From Pleurodeles waltl (taxonomy: Eukaryota; Chordata; Amphibia; Caudata; Salamandridae): a stretch of 64,000 nucleotides of DNA. A program made the translations under genes and the position numbers. Numbering within the stretch: position 1 is the stretch's first letter; each line of letters opens with the position of its first letter. The DNA is taken from the NCBI RefSeq assembly GCF_031143425.1, contig NC_090444.1:1348506323-1348570322 (forward strand), in the 5' to 3' direction. Shown here in pieces: positions 32,584 through 44,690 of this stretch. Under the pieces are notes generated by a model that ran no database searches, was not told the DNA's origin, and saw nothing but the letters and a program-made list of their open reading frames with translations.

Positions 32584-35240
32584 TTTAGGAAAATGGTCCC
32601 TGTTGCAGTTACCCCACCACGTTTTGCCTGATATTGATGCTGACTTGACTGAGAAGTGTGCTGGAACCCTGCTAACCAGGCCCCAGCACCAGTGTTCTTT
32701 CACTAAAAATGTACCATTGTTTCCACAATTGGCACACCCCTGGCACACAGATAAGTCCCTTGAAAAAGGTACCAGTGGTACCAAGGGCCCTGTGACCAGG
32801 GAAAGTCCCTAAGGGCTGCAGCATATATTGTGCCACCCTAAGGGACCCCTCACCTAACACATGCACACTGCCATTGCAGACTGTGTGTTCCTGGGGAGAA
32901 AAAGGCAAGGTCGACATGGCATCCCCCTCGGGATGCCATGCACACAAAATACTGCCTGTGGCATAGGTAAGTCACCCCTCTAGCAGGCCTTACGCCCTAA
33001 GGGAGGGTGCATTATACCACTGGTGAGGGCGTAGCTGCATGAGCAATATGCCCCTACAGTGTCTAAGTCTATTCTTAGACATTGTAAGTACAGTGTGGCC
33101 ATATTAAGTATATGGTCTAGGAGTTTGTCAAAAAGAACTCCACAGCTCCAAAATGGCTACACTGAATAATGGGAAGTTTGGTATCAAACTTCTCAGAATA
33201 ATAAACCCACACTGATGGCAGTGTTGGATTTATTTTACAAAATGAACACAGAGGGCATCTTAGAGATACCCCCCTGTATTTTACTCAATCCTTCAGTGCA
33301 AGACTGACTGGTCTGTGCCAGCCTGCCACTGAGACGACTTTCTGACCCCATGAGCCTTTGTGCTCTCTGAGGCCAGAAACAAAACCTGCACTGGGTGGAG
33401 GTGCTTAACACCTCCACCCTGCAGGAACTGTAACATCTAGCAGTGAGCCTCAAAGGCTCTGGTTTCGTGTTACAATGCCCCAGGGCACTCCAGCTAGTGG
33501 AGATGCCCGCCCCCTGGACACAGCCCCCACTTTTGGCGGCAAGTCCAGAGGAGATGATGACAAAAACAAGGCGTCGTCACCTACCAGTCAGGACAGCCCC
33601 TAAGGTGCCCTGAGCTGAGGTGACCCCTGCCTTTAGAAATCCTCCATCTTGGTTTTGAAGGATTACCCCAATAGGAATCGGGATGTGCTCCCCTCCCCTC
33701 AGGGAGGAGGCACAAAAAGGGTGTAGCCACCCTCCAGGACAGTAGCCATTGGCTACTGCCCCCTAGACCTAAACACACCCCTAAATTTAGTATTTAGGGG
33801 CAACCCTGGTCCCAGGAAATCTGATTCCTGCAACCTGAAGAAAGAAGAAGGACTGGTGACCTGAAAGCCCCGCAGAGACGACGGAAACATCAACTGACTT
33901 GGCCCCAGCCCTACCAGCCTGTCTCCAGACTCTAAGAACCTGCATAGCGATGCATCCAACAGGGACCAGCGACCTCTGAGGACTCAGAGGACTGCCCTGA
34001 CCCCGAAAGACCAAGAAAGTCCAAAGAACAGCGGCACTGTTCAAAAACTGCAGCAACAAAGAAGCAACTTTCAAAGAACTCTCTCTTCCTGCTGGAAGTG
34101 TGACTTCACACTCTGCACCAGACGCCCCCGGCTCGAGCTCCAGAGAACTAATACTGCAGAGAGGACTCCCAGGCGACTATGACGACATGAGTAACCTGAG
34201 TCAACCCCCCTGCACCCCCACAGCGATGCCTCCAGAGAGGATCCAGAGGCTACCCCTGACTGCGACTGCCTGGTAACAAGGAACCCAACGCCTGGACCAA
34301 GCACTGCACCTGCAGCCCCCAGGACCGAGTGGAACCACCTTCCAGTGCAGGACTGACCAGCAGGCGGCCCTCTTTCTAGCCCAGTCGGTGGCTGGCCTGA
34401 GAAGCCCCCCTGTGCCCTGCCTGCACCGCCTAAGTGACCCCCAGGTCCCTCCATTGCTTTCTGTAGCAAACCCAATGCCTACTTTGCTTACTGCACCCAG
34501 CCGCCCCTGTGCTGCTGAGGGTGTGTTTTGTGGGCTTGTGTGTGTCCCCCCCAGTGCTCTGCAAAACCCCCCTGGTCTGCTCCCCGAGGACGCAGATACT
34601 TACCTGTAAGCAGACTAGGACCAGAGCAAGCCTGTTCTTCATAGGCGCCTATGTGTTTGGGCCCTCCTTTGACCTCTGCAACTGACTGGCCCTGTGTTGC
34701 TGGTGCTGTGGCTTTGGGGTTGCCTTGAACCCCCACGGTGGGCTGCCTATGCCCAGGAGACTGACTGTGTGAGTGCTTTACTTACCTGCAAAAACTAAAC
34801 AAACTTACCTCCCCCAGGAACTGCTGATTTTTGTACTGTGTCCACTTTTAAAATAGTTTATTGCCATTTTAACCAAAATTGTGTGCACTACTGGTTTAAA
34901 TCAAAGTTCTATACTTACCTGTGTGAAGTACCGTGCATTTTTTGTACTTACTCAAATCTTGAATCTTGTGGTTCTAAAATAATTTAAGAAAATATATTTT
35001 TCTATATAAAAACTATTTGGCCTGGAGTTAAGTCTTTGAGTTTGTGTTCCTCATTTATTGCCTGTGTGTGTACAACAAATGCTTAACACTACCCTCTGAT
35101 AAGCCTACTGCTCGACCACACTACCACAAAATAGAGCTTTAGAGTTATGTACTTTTGCCACTATCAACCTGAAAGGGGAACCCTTGGACCCTGTGCATAC
35201 TCTCACTTTGAGATAGTATATGCATAGCCAACTTCCTACA
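32584..35240 (+). repeat. 3' LTR
   Basis: It is homologous along its whole length to 27130-29786, with scattered substitutions and small indels. Its first bases read TTTAGG rather than TGTAGG, and the AATAAA of the 5' LTR is AATAAT here. It ends TTCCTACA next to the AACTG duplication. The divergence visible by eye suggests an old insertion. Confidence 0.88.
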
Positions 35241-35384
35241 AACTGGTTTAAGCATTTTTGGCAGGTTTGCCTTTGGTTCTCAAGTGTGGCCCTGTTTGTG
35301 TGTCAACTACAATTTCTCACCCTCTATTATTATTATAATGTGCCCGCATGGTCCAACTTACACAGCTTTCTCTGTGAGTAGTTT
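35241..35384. other. Short spacer
   Basis: It starts with the AACTG duplication and continues the pre-insertion sequence. A short TTATTATTAT run lies at about 35327. No gene is present. Confidence 0.5.
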
Positions 35385-36215
35385 GGGGCATATTTATACT
35401 TTTTGACACAAACTGCGCAAACGCAGCTTTGGGTCAAAAAGTTTAACGCCAGGTTGTGTCATCTCTGTGCGCCAGCCGGGCACCATACTTATGGAATGGC
35501 GCATGCCAGCGCTAATGATCGGCTAGCTTCAATAGAAAATACGCTAGCTGAGGGTGGGAGGGTGGTGGTGATGGTGGTAGGGGAATATGGTGTTAGGGTG
35601 CCAGAAATGACGCTAGGCTGGTTAACGCCAATATATTTGGCGTTAACCAGCCTAGCGTTATATCTTGACACAAAAGCACCCAAAAATGACTTTTGTCTTA
35701 GTAAAGACAGGAGTCATGCCCACCACTCCAGTGGCCATACCCAGGCGACCAGTATCCCCTGGACATGGCCATTAGACCCAGTGCCATGCAGGAGGGTCCA
35801 TGTAAGGGGCCCAATGCACAGAAAAGAAAAAAAAAATTAATACTTACCTTTACTTACCCAGGATGTGGTCCCTCGTCCTCTGGTGTCTCTCTGGTGTGGG
35901 TGTTCCTGGGGTGTGGGGTGGGCACCTGTGGGCCCATTCCATGGTGTTTGGCCATGGAAATGAGTCCACAGATACCTTAATGCCTGGTCTGACCCAGTTG
36001 TTAATTGATGGTGCTAAGCAGGCTTAGTGCCATTATTTAGGTCAGCCACCCACCCATACCCCATTTTTGCACGGGGATAAATACGGAGCTTTGGGCTTAG
36101 AGTCATTTTTGGGACAGGAATCCCTACCTTGCATCTCATTGACGCAAGGTGGGTTCACGCATCCAAACAATGGCGCTAACTCCAATATTTTGACGCTGGA
36201 TGTGTCTCTGAATGC
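35385..36215. mobile_element. Decayed Harbinger-type MITE, copy 3
   Basis: It starts GGGGCATATTTATACTTTTTGAC after TTT, like the MITE at 21574, and keeps the block order: the GTCAAAAAG terminus, the TAACGCCA hairpin around 35620-35660, AGACAGGAGTCATGCC and the CATCTCATTGACGCAAGG block. The right TIR is not found; similarity fades near 36215. Confidence 0.7.
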
Positions 36216-37140
36216 TTTCTCTCTCGAGAAGCATCCCAAACTGTACTCTCAGAATCTTACAACATTCCTGATGCATCATCTTCAGACCTGCTAAACCATT
36301 CTAACACCTTAGACTACGCACCGCAAGTTAGCAATCAAAAGCAAACAGAAGCTACAGTTTACCTTGTTCTAGTCGGCATTGAATTGGCAGTCTGACGGGA
36401 GGGTTTGCCTACCCTTGGAGGTGTTACCGATGAGCCTACTTTTGTTTTTTGAGGTGTGCTGTTCAACTACATGTTTAAAGGCACAATTAACAACCTAGTA
36501 AGGTTGGCTTACACAATTGATAGCAATTTATCCAACACTATGCAGGTATATGCATGAATCACAAATTTCCTGCCCTGTTCCACAGGCACATTACAGGGCC
36601 ACATCCATTTTGCTGTTCGGCAATGTCGGCAAAGAATATTTTTTGTCCCTTTTGACAAACTTCGTTCCTCTGTGCTTGCTTATGAACGAGGCTTGCCACT
36701 TTCAAGACAGTTTATGGTGGCTTATGGGATTTCATATTGATCGCCAGTGGCCCTGTCTGAGGATATTTAGGCACACTGGGTCCTCTTGAGTAAGCCACAC
36801 ATCCTGGGATAGGAAGTGGAGACCAGTGGAATAACGGACTTAAGGGTCCCCCCTGCAAAGAAACATGGGGGTGCCCCCCCTTATGCTCCAGACCCAGTCA
36901 GGAGCTCTTAGTCCATGGGCCACCTGGACCGTGGGGGCCCCCACCCTGCACCGTGGGGGCTGAAAGGGCTATTGTTACATGACTGGTCTCCTCTGAAACC
37001 TGAAAGGTTTCGTTGATGCTGGACCCACTGAGATATCAGATCCCACTGCAGAGCAGGCATATGCTACCAGGCATTGTCGAGCAGGAGGCCAGTACGCTGA
37101 GAAGCCTCAGAGCCATCACTGAATACCAGGAGTAAGGCTG
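36216..37140. other. Noncoding, nothing recognised
   Basis: Mixed-composition DNA with no supported gene. The 90-codon frame at 36517-36789 has no recognisable motif. Confidence 0.45.
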
Positions 37141-37144
37141 AAAC

Positions 37145-37486
37145 ATTGAGTCCCATATGTAAAGGAAAATGACATAGCGCAATGTTGCGCCAAAATTGTC
37201 AGTGCCGCGCTCCATCATTTTCACAATGCAGTGATGCGCCGTATTTAATTGGATATGGCTCACCCTTGTGTTGTCCCCTGCGCTGGAGCTACATTTAGCT
37301 GCCAGCACCAACTGAGGCATCCTGCACCATTGTGCAAGGATGTCTGCATTGAAAAGTTTGATTGTTTATGTGTGGGAAGGTGTTCCTTCCTGCACATAAA
37401 CAATCACTAATGGCGATTTGGCACTTATGTGTGTGCTGCAGAAAAGTGACGCTCTGGTGGCACTAGAGGCTCATATATATGCCCCA
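37145..37486. mobile_element. Possible decayed MITE with hairpin
   Basis: It contains GCGCAATGTTGCGCC and ends ATATATATGCCCC, like Harbinger-type termini. A 21 bp stem (37360-37380 with 37385-37405, two mismatches, TTCC-side loop TGTT) lies inside. The left end is uncertain. Confidence 0.35.
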
Positions 37487-37831
37487 GACTTCACTAAACA
37501 AATGTCCTGGACTCATTCCAGAGGGAAGGAACAAATGTGCACCATATTCAGGATGGCCCTAATTTAAGGGAGCCTCTGCAAAGGAGTCAGGTGTGACTTC
37601 GTCACATTGACAGTGAACACCAATGAAGTAAGGAATTTCACTGTCATATGGAGGTGGTCCACGAGCTTAGCCTTAGAAGTCATAATGTAGCGCAAAGGGT
37701 TAAAAAGTGGCAATGCATTGCGCCACTTTGTAAATATGGTGCAGCATTTTTGGTCTTCGAACGCCATATTAGCATAAAAGATTGACGCTAATGTAGTGTT
37801 AGAATGGCGCTAGTGGCTGTTAAATATACCC

Positions 37832-38830
37832 CAAGTCCTCTCAGCTGTAAAAACAAAAGCTCCAGCTATAAGAGAGTTAAAATATGCATTGAATGGTGGA
37901 AGAGGCTTTGATTTTTGGGCCCCCTCTATCCTAGTTTGATCCACAAGATGGCCTGGACAGAAAGAGAACAATCGTTCTGAATGTTTTAGTGGTGGTCCCA
38001 TTGCCCTAGGACCACCACAGGCTGAGGTTTCTGTGCATATATTAAACCTTTATCATAAATAAACTGTATTAGTGCATTAGCAGAAGGTGCAATACCAATG
38101 GTCATGATTAAATGTCCCTGTGGAGCCTAATGAGTCAGTAGTGCATTGGGGGCGATTATCATCCTTCAGCCCTTGGACAGCATAGTGCAGTATACATTTG
38201 GCCAGGATAGATAGAGCATAGTGTTCTGAATGTGTTGGTGGTGGTCCCATTGCCCTAGGACTACCGCAGGCTATGTGACGGCCTAAAATGTGTTTTGAAA
38301 GGAATGCCAGCAAAGCATTATGGGGTGAGTTTCTATGCATACATTAAAACTTTATCAGAAATAAACTTTGATTATGCATTAGCAGAAGGTGCAATACCAC
38401 TGGTCGTGCCTAAATGTCCCTGTGGAGCCAATTGAATTAGTAGTGCCTTGGGGTAATTATCATCCTTCAGCCCTTGGATAGCATACTGAATTATACATTT
38501 GCAGGCCAAGCAATGCTGTCGGAATATTATTACAAACATGGCCCCTACAACACAAACTCCTCTAAGCTGTAAAAACAAAAGTTCCAGCTATAGGAGAGTT
38601 TAAATATGGATTGAATGGTGGAAGAGGTTATGATTTCTGGGCCCCTTTAACCTAGTGTGACCCACAAGATGGCCCGGACAGAAAGAGCATATTGTTCTGA
38701 ATGTTTTGGTGGTGGTCCCATTGTCCTAGGACTACCACAGGCTGAGTTATGGCCTAATATGTGTTGTAAAAGGAATGCCTGCAAAGCATTTTGGGGTTAT
38801 TTTCCCCGAGTGCAGTGAATATTGTAGTAT
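37832..38830. repeat. Interleaved duplicated noncoding blocks
   Basis: Block X (CTGTAAAAACAAAAG through CACAAGATGGCC) occurs at about 37840-37950 and 38565-38670. Block Y (GCATTAGCAGAAGGTGCAATACCA) occurs at 38074 and 38376. The block around GTGGTGGTCCCATTG occurs three times, near 37989, 38229 and 38709. The order X-Z-Y-Z-Y-X-Z suggests a duplicated unit of several hundred bases with later loss. No coding region is present. Confidence 0.7.
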
Positions 38831-39015
38831 CGGCTCTCCCACTGTGCCGGGAGAGCCGCTGTTGAGGATTAATTCCCGGGTCGATTTTATGTTATATAAA
38901 GCAACAAAAAAGTACAAAACACACGCTTGACACAACTACTTCTAATTACTGATTATGTAAAGCAAGGACCAAGTGAAGGGCAAACGAAGAAAACGAACCG
39001 GACACGTGAACACGA

Positions 39016-39900
39016 GTGCTTACTAACAAACACGAGAGGCAGAAAATAAAGAAAAATAGTTCATCCAAACAACAGAAAAACATTCCAGGTGTAATTGAAC
39101 TGTACTTGGCCGGTGCTCCTCAGCCAAGTACAAGAAGTGACGTTTCAGCTGCCAAACCAGTTAGGAGGCAGCACAACAAGAGCAACACTGTCTTAAACCT
39201 ATTGTCAGCGGCAGGCAGGAGCAAAGTCCTATACTCCATCCAACAGGTCTTGCAGACATTGCATGCGAGCTGTGTAGGCTCAACCTAAAAGAAAATACAT
39301 GAATTAATTAGAAAATATATATTTTTACAGGGGTTTGCCTGGGATACTGAGGGAATTTGTGAGGAACCACACAGCCCGATCCATGGAAGGCACTCAGCCT
39401 TGAGATGACTGGGTCGATTCTATAAATGTGAAACCAAAATTCTCTTATTGGAAGGACAAACACAAGACTAGGGAGGAAAGCCATGAAACCAGCAGTAAGG
39501 AATTAAACCTTATTGTGGACACCATCCAATCACATCATGTAAGTTTTGAAAGAGATTTTTACATGTGTTATGTAAGAAGAGATTCACAGTTTATTATTTT
39601 TGTTTTGGTTTTGGAAATGCTGTGGTAGTTTTTTTTGCATTAATTATTTGCATGATCACTGGAGTCTAAACACACTGCTTTTATTCATTCAGTTGTTAGA
39701 CGGATTTCTTTTCTTTTTCAGAACTCTGAATTGCCTTTTGGTTTTGGTGTCACTCTAAAGGGGAAAGGGCTGTCCCTACAGGAGATCTGGCGGACTTCTG
39801 AGTGTTCAGCCTCAAATCGTAGTCTTAATATTTCCTCCCGAAGGGCAAAGAAAATGGCCATAATGGACATTGAGAAGACAAAGGTGTTTATGTACACGTG
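39016..39900 (+). pseudogene. Exon-like open stretches, gene unknown
   Basis: Three plus-strand stretches look coding but are unrecognised. 39016-39288 is a 90-codon frame (IPGVIELYLAGAPQPS, SNTVLNLLSAAGR). 39331-39538 follows a TATTTTTACAG acceptor and ends CATCAT at a GTAAGT donor, with a single TGA at 39401. 39721-39882 follows TTTCTTTTTCAG and stays open in the compatible phase 0 (LPFGFGVTLKGKGLS, LNISSRRAKKM). Intron length would be 182 bp. It may be a decayed spliced gene, from the host or from a transposon. No family is claimed. Confidence 0.3.
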
Positions 39901-40029
39901 TTTCCGTTTTTCTGTGTACAGATTATTTCTACATATGCCAGTTGCCCTGCCCAGTGCAAAAGCACTTCTGTGCAGCTGGGTCTGTGTGCTTCTTGTAACA
40001 CCTATGCTAGTTGTGCCCTCTACACATTA

Positions 40030-40776
40030 ACAGGTAGTAACTTTTATGACCCTGCTGTACCTCCTGTATTGTGATCCTGGATCTCCCTGACCATACATGT
40101 TAGACCTGACAGCCTTAGGGTGGTCATTCCCCAAACTTTTGCCTGCCTCCCACCACTTTTCTGACACTGTTTTTGATGGCTTTAGGACTCTGCGCACTTT
40201 ACCACTGCAAACCAGTGCTAAAGTGCATATGCTCTCTCCCTTAAACATGGTAACATTGGTTCATCCCCAATTGGCATATTTGATGTACTTATAAGTCTCC
40301 AGTAAAGTGCACTACATGTGCTCAGGGCCTGTAAATTAAATGCTACTAGTCGGCCTGAAGCACTGATTGTGCCACCCACATAAGTAGCCCCTTAACCATG
40401 TCTCTGGCCTGCCATTGCAAGGCCTGTTGTGCAGTTTCACTGCCACTTCGACTTAGCATTTAAAACTACTTGCCAAGCCTTAAACTCCCTTTTATTCTAC
40501 ATATAGGTCACCCCTAAGGTAGGTCTTAGGTAACCCACAGGGCAGGGTGCTATGTAAGTAAATGGCAGGACATGTACTGATGTGTTTTACATGTCCTGGC
40601 AGTGAAAAACTCGTTTTCCACCACTGCGAGGCCTGCTCCTCTCATACACTAGCATTAGAACTGCCCTCATATACTCTTTAAGTGGTAGAGTCTGATCTGG
40701 AAGGAGTAGCCATGTCTAGTTTGGTATTGTAAGAATGGTAATAGAATATCCTGCTTACTGGTGAAGGTAGATTTAA
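40030..40776 (+). mobile_element. Solo LTR, left part (U3)
   Basis: It is interrupted at TTAA (40773-40776) by the 17.9 kb element and resumes at 58662. The true 5' end is not clear; no TG terminus is identified near 40030. The orientation is plus, judged from the TATA motif in the right part. Confidence 0.6.
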
Positions 40777-41239
40777 CCCCTTCTGTGCCCAGGACGTAAT
40801 GGTTACGTCCTGAGGCACAGTGCTGCTGTGCCCAGGACGTAACCATTACGTCCTGTGCACAGAGCCCAGAGGGAGCGCTCTTGCTCCCTCTGTGGGGTTC
40901 CCCCCCACCCCCCCAAGTCAGGGATGGAAGGGGAAGCCCTTCCCCTCCCACCCCCGACCCTCCCAACCCCCCCTGTGACGTCAGCGCACGAGCACGCGCT
41001 GATTAGTCACAGGGTCTCCCCCATCGCGCTGGACGCAGAGCTTCCAGCGCGATTGAAAAAGAAATGCTTTTGCATTTCTTTTTCAATCCCATGGGGGAGG
41101 CCCCGAGAGGCTTCAAAGGGAAGGAAATGTATTTCCTTCCCTTTGAAGTCTCTCACAGGTTTCAAAAGCCGGATTGCTTGCAATCCGGCTTTTGAAACCC
41201 CACTAGACACCAGGGATTTTTTTTTTTTTCTTGAAATTG
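40777..41239. repeat. Serial perfect hairpins
   Basis: At least eight inverted repeats follow each other almost without gaps: 40791-40811 (AGGACGTAA stems), 40826-40862, a GAGGGAGC/GCTCCCTC stem near 40869, a GTGAC..GTCAC stem near 40975-41012, 41024-41052 (TCGCGCTGGA stems), 41051-41088 (17 bp stems), 41106-41153 (23 bp stems, one mismatch) and 41158-41199 (20 bp perfect stems, 2 bp loop). An outer CTCCCCCAT/ATGGGGGAG stem encloses two of them. Confidence 0.92.
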
Positions 41240-43992
41240 GCAAAAGGGAGCGACCCCTTGGGCAAGGGTCGCTCCCAGGGGGGCATTTTTTTAGGAAGGC
41301 CTTTTCTGCCCCCCCTGGGGGCAGATTGGCCTATTATTAGGCCGATCTGCCCCCAGGGGGGGCAGAAACCTCTAGGCACCAGGGACCTTTTTTTTTTTTT
41401 TTGTGATGAATTCTTTTTTTTTAGGTGGGGAGCGATCCCTTAGGCAAGGGTCGCTCCCCTACGGGGCAATATATATTTAGGCCATTTCTGCCCCCCTTGG
41501 GGGCAGATTGGCCTATTTTGATAAGGCCAATCTGCCCCCAAGGGGGGCAGAAACCATTAGACACCAGGGAGTTTGTTTTTGCGCGCGAATGTCACGCAAC
41601 AAAGCGACCCCTTTGGCAAGGGTCGCTCCCAGGGGGGGCAATTTTTTGGGAAGGCCTTTTCTGCCCCCCCTGGGGGCAGATCGGCCTATTATTAGGCCGA
41701 TCTGCCCCCAGGGGGGGAAGAAACCTCTAGGCGCCAGGGCAAATTTATTTTGGGGTTTTTTTTTTTTGTTCTTTTTTTTTTTTAGAGATGGGGAGCGACC
41801 CATCAGTCAAGGGTCGCTCCCCTGGGGGGCAAATTGTATTTAGACCATTTCTGCCCCCCTGGGGGCAGATTGGCCGATTTTAGGTCAATCTGCCCCCAAG
41901 GGGGCAGAAACCACTAGGCACCGGGGATTTGTTTTTTGGCGCCAATGTCACGCAGGGGGAGCGACCCCGTAGGCAAGGGTCGCTCCCGGGAGGGGGTGGG
42001 GGTTGGGGGGGCAAATTTATTTTAGGCCATTTCTGCCCCCCCCCGGGGGACAGATCGGTCTATTATTAGGCCGAACTGCCCCCGGGGGGGAGGGCAGAAC
42101 ACTCTAGGCGCCAGGGCAATTTTTTTTTTGTGCTTTTTTTTTTTTGTTGTTTCTTTTTTTAGAGATGGGGAGCGACCCATCAGGCAAGGGTCGCTCCCCT
42201 GGGGGGGCAAATTGTATTTAGACCATTTCTGCCCCCCTGGGGGCAGATTGGCCAATTTTAGGTCAATCTGCCCCCAAGGGGGCAGAAACCACTAGGCACC
42301 GGGGATTTGTTTTTTGGCGCCAATGTCACGCAGGGGGAGCGACCCCGTAGGCAAGGGTCGCTCCCGGGGGGGGGGTGGGGTTTGGGGGGGCAAATTTATT
42401 TTAGGCCATTTCTGCCCCCCCGGGGGTCAGATCGGCCTATTATTAGGCCGAACTGCCCCCGGGGGGGGGGGCAGAACACTCTAGGCGCCAGGGCAATTTT
42501 TTTTTTGTGTTTTTTTTTGTTGTTGTTTCTTTTTTTAGAGATGGGGAGCGACCCATCAGGCAAGGGTCGCTCCCCTGGGGGGGCAAATTGTATTTAGACC
42601 ATTTCTGCCCCCCTGGGGGCAGATTGGCCAATTTTAGGTCAATCTGCCCCCAAGGGGGCAGAAACCACTAGGCACCGGGGATTTGTTTTTTGGCACCAAT
42701 GTCACGCAGGGGGAGCGACCCCGTAGGCAAGGGTCGCTCTGGGGGGGGGGGGCATGGGGGTTGGGGGGGCAAATTTATTTTAGGCCATTTCTGCCCCCCC
42801 GGGGGACAGATCGGCCTATTATTAGGCCGAACTGCCCCCCGGGGGGGCAGAACACTCTAGGCGCCAGGGCAATTTTTTTTTTGTGTGTTTTTTTTTTTGT
42901 TGTTTCTTTTTTTAGAGATGGGGAGCGACCCATCAGGCAAGGGTCGCTCCCCTGGGGGGGCAAATTGTATTTAGACCATTTCTGCCCCCCTGGGGGCAGA
43001 TTGGCCAATTTTAGGTCAATCTGCCCCCAAGGGGGCAGAAACCACTAGGCACCGGGGATTTGTTTTTTGGCGCCAATGTCACGCAGGGGGAGCGACCCCG
43101 TAGGCAAGGGTCGCTCCCGGGGGGGGGGGGGGGGTGGGGGTTGGGGGGGCAAATTTATTTTAGGCCATTTCTGCCCCCCCGGGGGACAGATCGGCCTATT
43201 ATTAGGCCGAACTGCCCCCGGGGGGGGGGCAGAACACTCTAGGCGCCAGGGCAATTTTTTTTTTGTGTTTTTTTTTTTTGTTGTTTCTTTTTTTAGAGAT
43301 GGGGAGCGACCCATCAGGCAAGGGTCGCTCCCCTGGGGGGGCAAATTGTATTTAGACCATTTCTGCCCCCCTGGGGGCAGATTGGCCAATTTGAGGTCAA
43401 TCTGCCCCCAAGGGGGCAGAAACCACTAGGCACCGGGGATTTGTTTTTTGGCGCCAATGTCACGCAGGGGGAGCGACCCCGTAGACAAGGGTCGCTCCCG
43501 GGGGGGGCAAATTTATTTTAGGCCATTTCTGCCCCCCCGGGGGACAGATCGGCCTATTATTAGGCCGAACTGCCCCCGGGGGGGGGCAGAACACTCTAGG
43601 CGCCAGGGCAATTTTTTTTTTGTGTTTTATTTTTGTTCTTTCTTTTTTTAGAGATGGGGAGCGACCCATCAGGCAAGGGTCGCTCCCCTGGGGGGGGCAA
43701 ATTGTATTTAGACCATTTCTGCCCCCCTGGGGGCAGATTGGCCAATTTTAGGTCAATCTGCCCCCAAGGGGGCAGAAACCACTAGGCACCGGGGATTTGT
43801 TTTTTGGCGCCAATGTCACGCAGGGGGAGCGACCCCGTAGGCAAGGGTCGCTCCCGGGGGGGGGGTGGGTGTTGGGGGTGCAAATTTATTTTAGGCCATT
43901 TCTGCCCCCCCGGGGGGCAGATCGGCCTATTATTAGGCCGATCTGCCCCCAGGGGGGGGGGGGGCAGAAACCTCTAGGCGCCAGGGGAATTT

Positions 43993-44023
<31 letters not shown>

Positions 44024-44690
44024 GAGATGAGGAGCGACCCATCAGGCAAAAGTCGCTCCCCTGGGGGACAAATTGTATTTAGGCCATTTCTGCCCCCCTT
44101 GGGGGCAGATTAGCTGAGTTTAGGTCAACCTGCCCCCAAGGGGGCAGAAACCACTAGGCACCGGGGATTTGTTTTTTGGTGCCAATGTCACGCAGGGGGA
44201 GCGACCCCGTAGGCAAGGGTCGCTCCCGGGGGGGGGGGTGGGTGTTGGGGGTGCAAATTTATTTTAGGCCATTTCTGCCCCCCCGGGGGGCAGATCGGCC
44301 TATTATTAGGCCGATCTGCCCCCAGGGGGGGGGGGCAGAAACCTCTAGGCGCCAGGGGAATTTTTCTTTTTTTTCTTTTTTTTTTTTTTTTTTTTAGAGA
44401 TGAGGAGCGACCCATCAGGCAAAAGTCGCTCCCCTGGGGGACAAATTGTATTTAGGCCATTTCTGCCCCCCTTGGGGGCAGATTAGCTGAGTTTAGGTCA
44501 ACCTGCCCCCAAGGGGGCAGAAACCACTAGGCACCGGGGATTTGTTTTTTGGTGCCAATGTCACGCAGGGGGAGCGACCCCGTAGGCAAGGGTCGCTCCC
44601 GGCGGGGGAGGGTGGGGGTTGGGGGGGCAAATTTATTTTAGGGCATTTCTGCCCCCCCCCCCCTGGGGCCGGCTGAGCTACAGGCCAAAC
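41240..44690. repeat. Hairpin tandem array, about 375 bp period
   Basis: GGGAGCGACC...GGTCGCTCCC hairpins recur about 19 times, alternating with TCTGCCCCC...GGGGGCAGA hairpins. Two half-units of about 187 bp make a unit of 370-380 bp, best seen at GTTTTTTGGCGCCAATGTCACGC (near 41930, 42310, 42690, 43065, 43445, 43800). Poly-T and poly-G runs vary in length between units. The short frames within it are by-products. Confidence 0.93.

Larger units (their letters stand above)
27130..35240 (+). mobile_element. Full-length LTR retrotransposon without pol enzymes
   Basis: 8,111 bp, flanked by a perfect AACTG duplication (27125-27129 and 35241-35245). The LTRs are 27130-29786 and about 32584-35240, both 2,657 bp, with TGTAGGAA/TTCCTACA termini. 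The interior (29787-32583) holds broken gag and protease-like coding and a membrane-segment region, but no reverse transcriptase, RNase H or integrase motif. GGAGGGAGGGCTTG before the 3' LTR is a plausible polypurine tract. The gag and protease style fits Ty3/gypsy elements, perhaps near the Gmr1 group, by general resemblance. It must have used enzymes from another element. Confidence 0.9.

Noticed and set aside
41007..44415. Short Pro/Gly-rich frames such as PPRGSDRPIIRP
   Set aside because: They come from the GC hairpins and homopolymer runs of the array.
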